64,000 nt of DNA from Numida meleagris (taxonomy: Eukaryota; Chordata; Aves; Galliformes; Numididae), in assembly GCF_002078875.1 (NCBI RefSeq), contig NC_034411.1, positions 1,902,637-1,966,636 of the forward strand, in the 5' to 3' direction. Under the pieces are notes generated by a model that had not been told where the DNA came from, did not search any database, and saw only the letters and a list, made by a program, of their open reading frames with translations. The translations under genes and the position numbers were made by a program. The stretch's first letter is position 1; every line of letters begins with the position of its first letter. Shown here piece by piece: positions 23,770 to 35,800 of this stretch.

Positions 23770-26700
23770 GGGTTTTGTCAAGTTAAGTTTTATTACTTTG
23801 CATGGCCTAAGTTTGACTACGGGCAAAAATGTACAGTTTTACCCAGCCTTTATTGCTCATCTGGGTCAAGTGGCATTGCATTTCCATTCTGTGTCACTGC
23901 TCAGAACGATCGAGAAGAAGGAAGTGTGGCAATTTAGTCTGGGAGGCCCTGAAGGGAAAATAACCAGAGAACCCAGGAGCTGCAAACGTGCCCTGGAAGG
24001 GTTCAAGGGCCGGCTCCCGGAGAAAGTACAGGCCAAAGTCAGAACCAAGTGTTGCAAGTTGAGCGGGGCTTCTTCCAGCTCTTATTCTGCCTCCGTTTTT
24101 ACCTCGCCTCCCTTCCCAGCGATCACTCCAAGCCTGCATACCATGCAGGCACAGAAATGTGCAGCCATTTTTCTGTAGCTTGGATGCAGCACCTGTGTGA
24201 GCCCCTCACCTACAAGGGCTGTCCCACAGTGTTTTGCAGCTGCTGGGGTTCCCGTGAATAGTTTCTCAGCTCCAGCTCTGGGACCCCCAGCAAGCAGGTT
24301 CTGCCACCAGCCCTGTGCCAAGACAATCTCTGTAGCCATGATTCTTTCATGCAAGGCGATACAAAGCAGCTATGGGTGGCTCTGGAAGCTCAACAGCCCA
24401 TCTCTAGTCCTTTGCACAATCCAGCTAGTATTCGCGCTGAGTAGGTGAAATGCACCTGCCACGGATTTGAGACATCTGTTACAGGTGAAAAGCATCACCA
24501 CAAGAACCAGATCAGTAAAGCACTCCATTACTTTGCTTCCCACCTTCAGCACCTGGTCCTGGCCCTGCTCTTACGTGTTGCACAACTACAGTATCTGGAG
24601 TTTGGCAAAGCTTTCTGTAGTCACAAACTCTGAAACTCTCCAGGCATGGCCCATGAAGACAGCCTGCTTCTAGCACAGTCTATCAATTCCAAGTACTGCC
24701 TCCCTACAATACTTGCTGCTTAGAGATTTGGAATTTGAAGGGTATATTAAACGTATATTAAAATAATAAATGTGTATTAAAAAAAAAACCCACAACTATG
24801 CAATTCCATAACTCTGGCTTACACTCAGATTATCTTGCATTCTCTTTCTGTCTTGGAGCAGCAGAAGATGGGACAGGCAGAAGATGGGACAGGCACCCTC
24901 TGAACTCTCGCTGCCAGTTAGGAATAGGGCCTCACCACGTGTGTGCTGAACAAAAAGGCAATTTCTGCCACAAATTGCTTGTGATCCACTGTGTTCCTAA
25001 GGCAGCGGACATTATTTACTTTCTGTTACGATTAGCTGGAATAATACTACTGAAAATAGACAAGTACACCAACGTTCCTTAAAATTAATAGATGAATGCT
25101 AGTTCTTCTTTATTGACATTGCCGTACCTGTCCTGAGCATGCTGTTATTAGCTTTCGGTCTAAGAGGACCATAGCTCCTATGCCACATAAGGCCACATGG
25201 TGCCCTAAACTGTAAGAGGACACACACACACAGTCCTGCAATGATTCTCTCTGAATATATTTAACTGCACAGCACTAGTGTTATTGCAAGAAGAAACAGT
25301 ACGAGCCGGAGTATATGATGTTATTTTTTCAAATCTGCCACAGTCTTTCTGGACTGCTTTGAGCAATTCACTCAGCCTATTGCATTTTTACCATTATTAT
25401 TTTAAGATTGCTATGTACTATTCATGAAGTCAAAGGATGCAATTCATCGCTGCCCTTGCACAAGAGAAGTCTCCCTTTTGGATTATCCTCTGTGCGTACG
25501 TATCTGTGCTCCTGGGCAAGAGACTCTGGCAAAAGGCACAGTCATGTCAGTGAAGTGCTGGGAGAAGCAGATGCTGGGTGGTCCTACGCTTAAATTATTT
25601 GCTGGCTGCTTCTCTAGGGACCATGGCAACTGTGGCACAGATAAGAGAATCCCCAAAGACTACGCTGAACTGGGTCACAGCCAGGAGAAGAAAAAGGAAG
25701 AAGTCCTGGTATTGGCATAGGGATGAGATGCCCTGCCTCTTCTCTTGGGGCCAGAACCATCTCTGGCCCCAGCAATTTGTGCTCTAAATTAAGGGCTGCT
25801 ATCCATCTGAAGAAAGGAAGAAAAAGAAGCAGCAGCAATACAAAGAGACTAAGCATTTATTTTTGGCTCACTTGTTCTTAATGGAGATAACAATACCTCA
25901 ATCTTTGACAGCAAAGCAGGGAGACTCAGCTCATGGAAGTTTGCCAAGTAAATTGAGATCTTTGCACAAAAGGCACTTTCGACATGCACAACTTCTGGCT
26001 TATTAAAGCAAAACAAAAACCATTCACCTTAAGGAGTGTTCAGGAATTAGAAGGCATGGCTCCTCACAGCTCAGTGCCTCGTGTGATTATTTAAGCTTGT
26101 CCACATCCAAGCAGCAATGCTCAACTAGTTTAAATACCTAATGCATGAGGCATGGAACAGGGAGGATGTAGGACTGCTGTCTCTTCCACGTAACTTGCCA
26201 GTCATTCACCAGGGCTCTGCTCTGTTCTTTTTGAGCAGCATCTAAGCCACCAAATAAGTCATTGTATTGTAACCTTATACGCCTATTACAAATACATGTA
26301 TAAGAGAGGAAGGCTTGTGACTAAGTGGCCTATTTAGAAAGGACCCAGAATACTTTTTTTGCAATTTTCTTCTCACTTCCCCATCCCTCTCTTCTTCTGA
26401 AGTGGCAAGGAACCAGAGCAAGAGCAGTGTGTGAATTGATTTGGAGACGATCAACGTATTGGTGCTCAGCTCTGGCCAGCTGCCGTGTCATTGATTGCCT
26501 CAGGATTGATTTGCACACCATTTCTTCTCAGCACATCTGCCAAGTCAAATGGAGAGAGAGCAATGAAGTGAAAAGAAAATTATGTATTTGTGGTAGACGT
26601 TTTCACCTCTTTTCACATCCTCCTTTGGGAGAAGTTGAGGGACCTGGACTGACTTCAGTGCTACTTTTAGAAAGTGCTAGGAGAGGAGTTAGTAGAAAAG

Positions 26701-28354
26701 AAGAACAGCAGGGATCCACCTCCCTCTCCCCCCTCAAATCCTTTGACAACAACCACCTACAAAAGGTAAAGAAACTAAAGTTTCTGCCTATAACAGAGAC
26801 AGCTATTCAGCAGGCCAGAGTTTTGGCTAATACATAATGATCATTTATGCTTCTGCTCAGTAGCCACAGAGGATACAGGTTTCAGTTTGCTTACAGCTTA
26901 CCTAAAGAGCTGCCAGAGTACTCCATCGAGTAAGCATTTTATAGTCATCTGCTGCCAGTGGCAATAATAATAACAGAAATAACAGAAGAAAGTATGCTCA
27001 CGGCAAGTTGCTGGAGAGACCATCTGATGATACCAGTTATATTCACTATATAACTGGTATATATAAGCCACTAAGGGACTTCCAGGTAGGGCAGGTAAGT
27101 CAGAGACTGATCAGCAGTCAGGACACTGGGCATGCCAGAACCTAGAGGTAACTCAGCTCATTTGGGATATGTGCACTGCTAACATATTTCTATTACCTGT
27201 ATATTTTCCCTTTGGAATCAGGAGGTGCTGATGTCCCAAAATAGCCAGTTGTGTCATTTCTTTCTAACTGTGAACCCCATGTCACTGGCGCTCTCCTGGA
27301 GACAGAAGGACACTTTCAGGTGAAAGATTTGTTGCAGACTGTTACAAAAACTTTGCAAGGTTGTTCTTACAAACACCTCCATCGAGAAAAGTGAGAAGTT
27401 CCTTCCCTCTATTTTCTCTCTACTGTCACAAGTCAAATTCTCCACTTAGAGTTACCTAGGATTGTAACAATTTTCTAATTTTTACTCCTTTTGCAAGGAC
27501 AACAGTTTTCTGATCCTTTCCTCACATTCATTTCTAACACACCACACTGAAGCTGGCAACATTTTTCAAAGATCAATTCAGACCTCAGCTCCCATTGTCA
27601 ACAATAGCCAGTGGCTCTCAAAAACACCTGGTTTCTTAGAACACTTTTGAAAATGTGCATTAGGCTCCTAAGTCAACTGGAGCGCACTGCATGTAGCACA
27701 TAACTGTATAACAAGACCTGGATGCTACAGTACAGAAGCAGTCTTAAAAATCGAATAAACACCTTCATAAAGAACCATTTTGGCTTATTAACCGAGGTAT
27801 TTTGAACAACCTCATACTCAGAAAATTCGTAGTCTGCAGACTGCTAAAAGTAATCCAGACAGCATCACTCCATTTGCTATATTTTAATCTCTTCTACCTT
27901 TGGCATCTTCTATCAGTCACTCTCAGAGACAAAACATTTAGATGAGAATTTGGGTTGACATTCTAGAGACTTATGTATGTTCTTATCATTGGGAAATTTA
28001 GTTTTCACAACATCCATGATACAGATGTTATTTTTCCTTCCTAAAGAGTTTGGAAGAAACTGGCAGAGTAACTAAATGTTAAATTTTCAGCTACCGTTAT
28101 GACTATAGTTACTACATAATACAGTCATACTGTTAGACACCACAGTTCTGTTTTCCTCGGATTACACTTTTATGAATTAGAGACACTTGCTTTCTAATTT
28201 TCAGGTACACCCAAGGCTTCCCAGTGAAATTTGGGTCTGAGTGGGCACCTATTTATAAGTGCTAACAAACCTTCATTTTGTTATCCTGTTTTCAGAAGAG
28301 CTCAGCTTCCATTTAAGTAGTACTATGCAACAGAACAGTCTGATACTATAAATT
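23770..28354. other. Intergenic DNA without recognisable genes
   Basis: Mostly unique DNA that becomes AT-rich. A 16-bp direct duplication (GCAGAAGATGGGACAG twice) lies at about 24862-24893, a CA run at about 25218-25231, and a perfect hairpin at 27030-27060 (listed separately). No coding exon was recognised. Confidence 0.45.
27030..27060. repeat. Perfect 13-bp inverted repeat
   Basis: The arms ATACCAGTTATAT (27030-27042) and ATATAACTGGTAT (27048-27060) are exact reverse complements around a 5-base loop, TCACT. Part of the arms is AT-rich. It is not within any recognised repeat element. Confidence 0.95.
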
Positions 28355-29035
28355 GAATCACAGAATCACCAAGGTTGGAAAAGGCCTCCGAGATCATTCA
28401 GTCCAGCCATCCACCTATCACTAGTATTTCCCACTGAACCCTCAGACAACATCTAAATGTTCCTTGAACACCTCCAGGGTTGGTGACTCCACCACCTCCT
28501 TGGGCAGCCCGTTCTAGCACCTGACCACTCTCTCAGAGAAGCAGTATTTCCTGATGTCCAACCTGAATCTCCCCTGGTGCAACTTGAGGCCATTCCCTCT
28601 CATCCTATCACCAGTTACATGGGAGAAGGGGCTGACCCCCAGCTCACCACAACCTCCCTGCAGGTAGTAGTAGAGAGCGATGAGGTCTCCCCTGAGCCTC
28701 CTCTTCTCCAGACTGAACAATCCCAGCTCCCTCAGCTGCTCCTCATAAGGCCTGTGCTCCAGACCCCTCACAGCTTTGTTGCCATACTCTGAACACGCTC
28801 TAGGGCATCGATGTCTTTCTTGTAGTGAGAGGCCCAAAACTGAATGCATTACTTGAGATGCAGCCTCACCAGGGCTGAGTACAGAGGGATGGTCACTTCC
28901 CTGCTCCTGCTGGCAACGCTATGTCTGATATAAGCCAGGATGCCATTGGCCTTCTTGGCCACCTGGGCACACTGCTGGATCATTTTCAGACAAGCATCGA
29001 CCAATACCCCCAGGACTGCTGACTGGCAACTCAGG
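28355..29035 (-). mobile_element. CR1 LINE fragment, 3' end
   Basis: The plus strand reads the reverse complement of an avian CR1 3' region. It begins with the reverse of the CR1 terminal TGATTCTATGA-like end (GAATCACAGAATCACC) and the reverse of the conserved CCTTCCAACCT word, followed by the reverse of the 3' part of CR1. The element therefore runs on the minus strand, with its 3' end at 28355 and a 5' truncation near 29035. Open frames inside it are remnants or chance. CR1 is the dominant avian non-LTR retrotransposon. Confidence 0.93.
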
Positions 29036-29039
29036 GGAT

Positions 29040-31470
29040 CTTCTGAGTGTAATGGGACCTGGTGATGAATAGAAATTTTTAATGTTGCATTGATAATGAT
29101 TACAGTTTTGAAGAAACCTAACCCATTTATGACAGCAACTGGCAGACCCCAGAAGACATTACTTTGTACACTTACAGGGTGGTTTACACAACTCCGAGCT
29201 CAACAGACAAGACAAGTACTCACTGCCCTGGTGAGTAGCAGTCAGTGCTCAAAGATGCTAGAAACATCAGTTGTCATGCGACTCATATTGCCCTCTTTTC
29301 ACAGGCAGGATAGAGGGCTTGGCCTCTCCACCTCACCTCACTTTCATGTGTACGTATATACAACATATACATATATACATATATATAAATATGTAGATAT
29401 ATATATATATATGCAAAGTAGCTCACTTACCTCTAAAGCTATTGTCTAGATTCCTTTTAGAAACAATGGAGAAAAAGACACCATTTGGAAATGCAACTCA
29501 ACCAACCTGTTTCAGGTGCCTGGCTGAATAGAACATGAATCAGGCCCTAGAATTGATTTATATTCCTATTGGCTATATAGATAGTTTAAATAGTAAGCTG
29601 AGGTAGTGATATCTACCAGACAGGTGCCCGCAGTCAGTCGAATGACTCGCACTCTTTGAGGCCCTTCTAAGGTAAATAGCTTTCAGAGAATAGAACACTC
29701 ATCACCTATCATGCAGCATGTCACAATAACCCTTCTTTCAGCCCACTTTTTCCCTTTGGCATCTTCTAGATCCTTCCCACCCCATGCAGATTACAAAGGC
29801 AATGTTCCTTGCCTTTTGCTCCAACCCTCTGCACTTTAGACTCCTCTAACATCCCCCACTATTCCATCACACTGTCAAGTGCTTTGTTCTTATTTTCGAG
29901 CTTCTCCTCACCGCTTATTCATTCTCATCTCTTGCCATGTAGCCTCAGCACTCTCAGTTCTCCTACTTGAACCATCACCAGCTCCACACATAGTCACACG
30001 TCCAGAAGGTTCCTCTCTCACCTTCACTCCCTCCATAAATCAACATATAAGACCCTGCTTTTGTGGCATCCATAAGAGACTGATCTGATGGTAATTAAGA
30101 TATTAATGACTACTTTGGTACAAGATTTTCAGTAGTGATAAGAGTATCACTTTTTTTTCTGAGGTAAGAAACAGATCTGTGCTGAGCATCTCCCTTCCAA
30201 AAAAATTAAGCTTTAAGAAAAATGTTTCTGAACATGCACATACAAAAAAAACCCAAAAAACTGATATGACCCCACAACAGTATGAGTACTTCTAAAAATC
30301 TCAGCTAAATAATCTGTTTTTAAAAGAGAGAAGAGTAACAAAAACGTACATCTTCAGAGCATCTTTTCTGCACTGCTTGTATGTCATTTATGCTTACTGG
30401 ATTCAGTTCCAGATATGAGCAGCAGAAGTGAATAAATTTTAAAATGTAATTTCTCAAAACTAGATTGCAAAGTCATGATTGCAGCTTTCCTCAACTCCAG
30501 ACTGTCCAGAATTCCGAAGATGCTTTACTACCCCCCAAGCTTTTCTGAAATGCAGATAAAAACTTCACAGAGATTAGTTAATCTGCATACAACAGAGACT
30601 TCAGAAGAGGCTGAAAAGCGAGAAGCATTTCTGACGATGGGTTATGACAGAAAATACCTGAAGGCAGCTAGCTCAGAAGGCTGAGAGAAGCATGCATGGT
30701 CACTTCTCTCCACCCCAGGATGCTGCTTCAGACATCAGCTGGAATATAGCTCCCTTTATCCTGGTGTTTGCTATACACTGGTGTTTACAGTCCAGTCTGC
30801 TAACACAGCGTTTTGTTCCATCTTTTGCCATAACTTCAGCAGAGGCACATACCTAGAAAGTTAAAATTCCTTTCTGAGCCCAGGTACAGAAATACAACCT
30901 GAGTCCTGCTGTAAAGACAGCAAACATAAGAATGCACAATCATGTCACACTTGCAAACGTGCATCTTCTGTACTGATATATTGCGGAGTGGAGAAGAACA
31001 TTGAGCATTGACGCAAACGTGCTCTGCAAAAACTTCCTCCATGGCCCAAATTAGACTTAGAAATTCAGTGTATTTTATGTGCTCTACAGAAGAGTTATTT
31101 ATAGAGTTGAGGTTCCAAGAAATATGTTCTGTACCATAACCTTTTGTTTCCTGCCCAAGAAAAGAGGTAGTCTTTCCAGAGTGCAAGAGAAGTAACTTTC
31201 TGACATTTCTTTCTGACATACTGAGCTTTAGTTGTGGAATAGAAAATAGTTCATTTTACAAATGAGCAGTTGCATCAAATATAGTTGCTTTGAACTCAGT
31301 TCAAAATAGAGTTCAGAGTGAAATACAACAATTCTATGATACAGAAGAATGTAAGACTGTGATAGGTTGTGAAACGGAGCTAGCTCTTTTTTGAGTTAAG
31401 TATACACCCACCAGTTCTGGTCATCTCTACAGGTAAGTAATTCATGGTGAGCTGGTAATATCCAAAACTA
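29040..31470. other. AT-rich intergenic DNA
   Basis: No gene or interspersed repeat was recognised, apart from an AT microsatellite near 29355-29412. The open frames are short. Confidence 0.45.
29355..29412. repeat. ACATAT/TA microsatellite
   Basis: Imperfect ACATAT units pass into a pure TA run. It is a simple repeat prone to length change. Confidence 0.9.
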
Positions 31471-31474
31471 GAGG

Positions 31475-32865
31475 CTTCTTACACACTCTTCATAGGAGAG
31501 GTGCTCCAGCCCTGTGATCATGCTCATGGCCTCCTCTGGACCTGTTCCAGTAGTCCCACTTCTTTCTTGTGCTGGGGGCCCCAGGCCTGGATGCAGTACT
31601 GCAGATGGAGCCTTACGAGGGCAGAGTAGAAGGAGACAGTCACCACCCTCACCCTGCTGGCTACTCCTGTTATGATGCACACCAGGAAGAAGTTGGCTTT
31701 CTGGGCTGCAGGTGCACAGTGCTGGATCAAGTGAAGCATTTCATCCACCACAAGACCTTCTCAACAGGGCTACTTTCAAGGAGCTCTTCTCCTGGTCTGT
31801 ACATATATCTGGGATTTTCTCAGCCCAGGTGCAACACCTTGCATTTGACCTTGCTGAAACTCATTAAGTTCTCGTGTGTCCACCTTTTGAGCTTGTTCAG
31901 GTGCCTGTGGATAGCATCCCTTCATTCTGTTCCATCAACTGCACCACTCAGCTTGGTGTCATCAGCTTAGTTGCTGAGGGTGCACTCAATCTCACAGTCT
32001 ATGCCATTGATAAAGATGTTAAAGAGTACCAGTCCCAAGACACACTACTGGGGGAAACTGCTCATCACCGACCTCCACCTGGACATAGAGCTATCGACCA
32101 CAGTCCTCTGGCTGCAACCTTCTAGCCAGTTCTTTATCCACAGAATAGTCCAGCCTTCAAATCCACAACTTTCCATTTTAGAGATAAGGATGTGGTGTGG
32201 GACCGTGTCAAAGGCCTTGCAGAAGTCCAGGTAGATGACATCAGTTGCCCTTCCTTGGTCCACCAATGCCATCACTCCATCATAGAAGTCACCAGATTGG
32301 TCAGGCACAATTTGCCCTTGGTGAAGCCATACTGGCTGTCTCAGACTATCTCTGCATCTCACATGTGCCTTAACATATCTTCCAGGAGGATCTGCCCCAG
32401 GCACAAAGGTGAAGCTCACCAGCCTGTAGTTCCCTCGGTCTTCCTTTCTCCCTTTCTTATAAATGGGAGTGATATTTCTCTTTTTCCAGTCACTGAGGAC
32501 TTTGTCTGACAGTCACAACTTTTCAAATCTGATGGAGAGCAGTTGGGCAACCATATCAGCCAGCTCCTTCAAGATCCTGGAATGCATGCTATCGGGCCCC
32601 ATGGACTTATACACATTCAGCCTCATAATGCAGTCTCAGACTTGCTCTTTTCTTACAGTGAGAGGGGTTTTACTCCCCCAGCTCCCATGTAGAGATTCAG
32701 AGATGCAAGGTTCAGGAATATGAGAGACACAAGAAGCCTAGCTGCCAGTGAAGACTGAGACAAGGAACTCCTTTTGTACCTCACCCTTCTCCATGTTGTA
32801 GCTACTTTTCTCATTTACGAGAGGGGGCATGCTCTCTTTGGCCCATCTCTTCAGATGTTCATTCT
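31475..32865 (-). mobile_element. CR1 LINE fragment with reverse transcriptase remains
   Basis: Read on the minus strand, this is CR1 coding sequence followed by part of its 3' region. A minus-strand open frame at 32045-32419 contains YLDFCKAFDTV, the conserved catalytic-Asp motif A of non-LTR reverse transcriptase. Further blocks typical of CR1 occur at about 31700-31990. The sequence lacks the terminal 3' end of CR1, which is unusual because CR1 copies are normally truncated at the 5' end. Stops and frame changes show that it is dead. Confidence 0.93.
32045..32419 (-). pseudogene. CR1 ORF2 reverse transcriptase fragment
   Basis: This open frame of about 124 codons lies within the CR1 element. 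The motif VIYLDFCKAFDTVPHHIL is the fingers/palm part of the CR1-type reverse transcriptase, with the first catalytic aspartate in YLDF. The rest of the palm, including the second catalytic motif, is not in frame, and neither is the endonuclease domain. It is a molecular fossil and not a host gene. Confidence 0.9.
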
Positions 32866-32869
32866 CTAA

Positions 32870-35800
32870 TTCATGTCAGAAAAATCAGCCAAGCGATTTC
32901 AAGCCAACTGTTTGTACTGATAGAGATAAGCCGGCTGCTTTTGTGTGAACAGGGTGAGAGCTGAAGCCCATGTGCCTCCCAGCTCTTCCCACTGCCACTG
33001 CAGGATCAGCAGCTATGGCAAGCGCTTCCTTGGCCAACAGAGAGGGAGCCAGAAACAGACTCCTCTGTCACCACGTTATGGGAAGACATTGACTCTCTCT
33101 TAGTTGTTCCTAAGAAAGAATAGAATGAGCAACATGGAAGCAGGGCACTTTTGCAACTATATTTGTACTTCCACAAAGGTTTATATCTGTTTAATTATTT
33201 GGAGAAAACAAAAAATCACACTACTAAGTTCTAGTTTAAATTTTTGTGCTCCTTCACGTATCTAGAAAAACACCAGCTTAAATAAACATTTTAGAGACGA
33301 GTAAGCTAACAAAACAAAAACTTACTTGACAATCCTGCCTATTTTATGCTGTAGTCAATTAGGAATCACAATTTCCTTAAATCTTCAATTTCACTCAAAC
33401 TTTTGTGGGATATGTAAGTGGGATTCTATGTAAGTATTCAGTATTACGTGCACAGAGACCAAAAGGGTATCCATGTACTGTTCTACTTAAAATTCTGCAT
33501 TATTTTAATTATGAATGATTCTATTTATGAAATCTGTCATGAGTTGCATGCTGCTGCTTCTACTTCTTAAATTGACTACTGTAGTTCTGATAAGGATTCA
33601 ATTGAAATCAGGCCATTGCTTCAGGTTATCTAGATGTTTCACATACCATGTTAAGTCATTGCTTATGTGAGCTCAAGTTACCATATGATACATAGCAATC
33701 CTATTAATACATATCCCTGCATCATAATATCTAGTACCTACAATCCAAAGCCATACTTTACATCTGCAAATGCAAGCAACAAAAGCCAGAGACAAACATT
33801 ACTCAAGCAGGTCATTCTTATCTGTTTTTATAAATACCCTTTATGAAAGATCATGTTTTGGAAAGCCGGACTACAGAAGCAAACATTCAGATATATCAGA
33901 ATGTTACTGACATAGAAAATGTCTTTCTCCAATATCAGCAAAAGGTTTAAGGCAAAGATTCAGGAATATAATTCAGAAGCCTGATATGGGGAAGCAGCTG
34001 TATAGCAACTGACAAGAATATTCAATTAATCACAGCTTTCGTACAGTCTTTTTTCTTTTTTTTCCCCATCACCTTCCACTGTCTAAGTGGCTGAAAAGAA
34101 AAGGCTTGATCGTTTTGGAATCGACAAGGATGAATATCCCAGAATGTTCTGGGTAATCATTGACTGAAAGGGAGCAACTTCTTAGATCACACAGAATCAA
34201 CCCTAGATTTATCTGTCGCTGAATGCAGTAGATTTGAAATCGTATTGAAGGCAGCAGTCAGTAGACTCAAATATATAGAGGAAGGAGAAGAAACATGGGA
34301 CAATAAAAAAAGATGACAGACCTAATCTCTAATCTAATCCAGAAGTGACACTAGCAGAAGTCAAAGTCACATCTGACTAAATCTGAAACTCTTCCATCAA
34401 TAACATCAAAAGAGCAGTAACATAACCATTACTGAAAAGTGCAGGAGAATAATAAGACTGAGACATCGTAAATTTAAGCCCACACACCACTGGTGTGCTA
34501 AATTCAAAGCTAGTATCTCCATTCTTCCTACTTGGTATATTTTTTGAGCCAGAACAGTATATCCAAATCCTGCAGTGTCTGAACTTTTTTTTGTTTGACT
34601 GTAAAAGAGAATCTTCAGTTCATGCCCGGAGTTTTAACCAAGGCGGTGAAACATACCCAAGTTAGAATCTCAAATAACAGTCAAGAAATGAAAACTCTCT
34701 CACCCACCTTTGGATGTCAGTGCCAAAACAGAACAATGGCAGATAAAAAGTCAGCGTCAGCTGCTCTGCTGAAAGCATTATCACAGATAAAATGGGAAAG
34801 CGGCGAATAGCGAAGAGTAGGATTTGGAGCTACTGAAGGGAAAGAAGTGAAAAATAAAGAAAATGAAAGGGAGGGAAACACATATATATATTAGCCCTAA
34901 AACAGGGCACGTGTCCCTACAGAGCAATGATGTAGTGAGGCTGTAAATGTACAGGAAATGGGATTATCAGTAAAACAGTGAGATCATTAGGACAGTTAGA
35001 GTCTTTGTGAACACCTTCCACTGACATCCACTGCAGTGCCGCTGTGGACTGAAGGAAGCACAGTTTTACACTTGCACGTTAGCCTACAGGTCAAAACAAA
35101 AAGTACGGCGATGCATTCTGCACTGACTTACTTTTAATGTGCCAACTTAGACAGATATCTGTGTTACTAAATCCACGAAAATCTGAGGAACAAAGTTAAA
35201 CAGATGCCATCTTAGGCAAGAAAGAATTACGCCTGTGTTTTGAAGTTTTAACTATCTGAGGTTTGTCATCTGGTGAAAATTTTGACATACTTTTCTGCTA
35301 ATGAAACTTGCAAGAGGAATGAGTTCCTGCGCATCACACAGATTCCATTATGCTCCACCTCTGAGAGGCCTGTACATGCTCAGACTGAAGGAGGAATGTT
35401 TCATATCTGCATAGCTTAATAGAAGAACTCAGGAAACTCTGGAACAACTTGAATCAATTAAGGAAGTAGGCTGATACGGACTTTTGAAAGTTGCCTTTCT
35501 TTGAAAGTTTAATTGTGTTTCTTGGAAAACACATCAAGAAAAATAGAACTCACTTTAATGTAGCTTCTTTCTGTTTTTGTTGTTGGAGTTTAAGCCTAAG
35601 AAGTACTGGCAAAAACAGAAGGCTGATCTCAGCAGTCAAAAAACTCAGAGAGGTGGGAGAAAAGTACAGGAAGGGTTGAAATGCAGGAGTGGAGGGCAGT
35701 ATTTGAAAAGCACACAGGAAAAGCAGAAGTTTAAAACTGTTTACAACCTAACAGGAGAGAGGGAGACATAAAGCAAGTAGTTCAAAAGGTAGAGAGTGAC

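Noticed and set aside
23153..23770. 205-codon frame in the fourth CpG island
   Set aside because: Starts in a Lys/Arg homopolymer-like purine tract and has no domain; overlapped by frames on both strands.
1..28000. MicroRNA genes in the GC-rich part
   Set aside because: I looked for well-known mature microRNA words (such as miR-9, miR-124 and miR-10) and saw none. A full hairpin scan was not possible.
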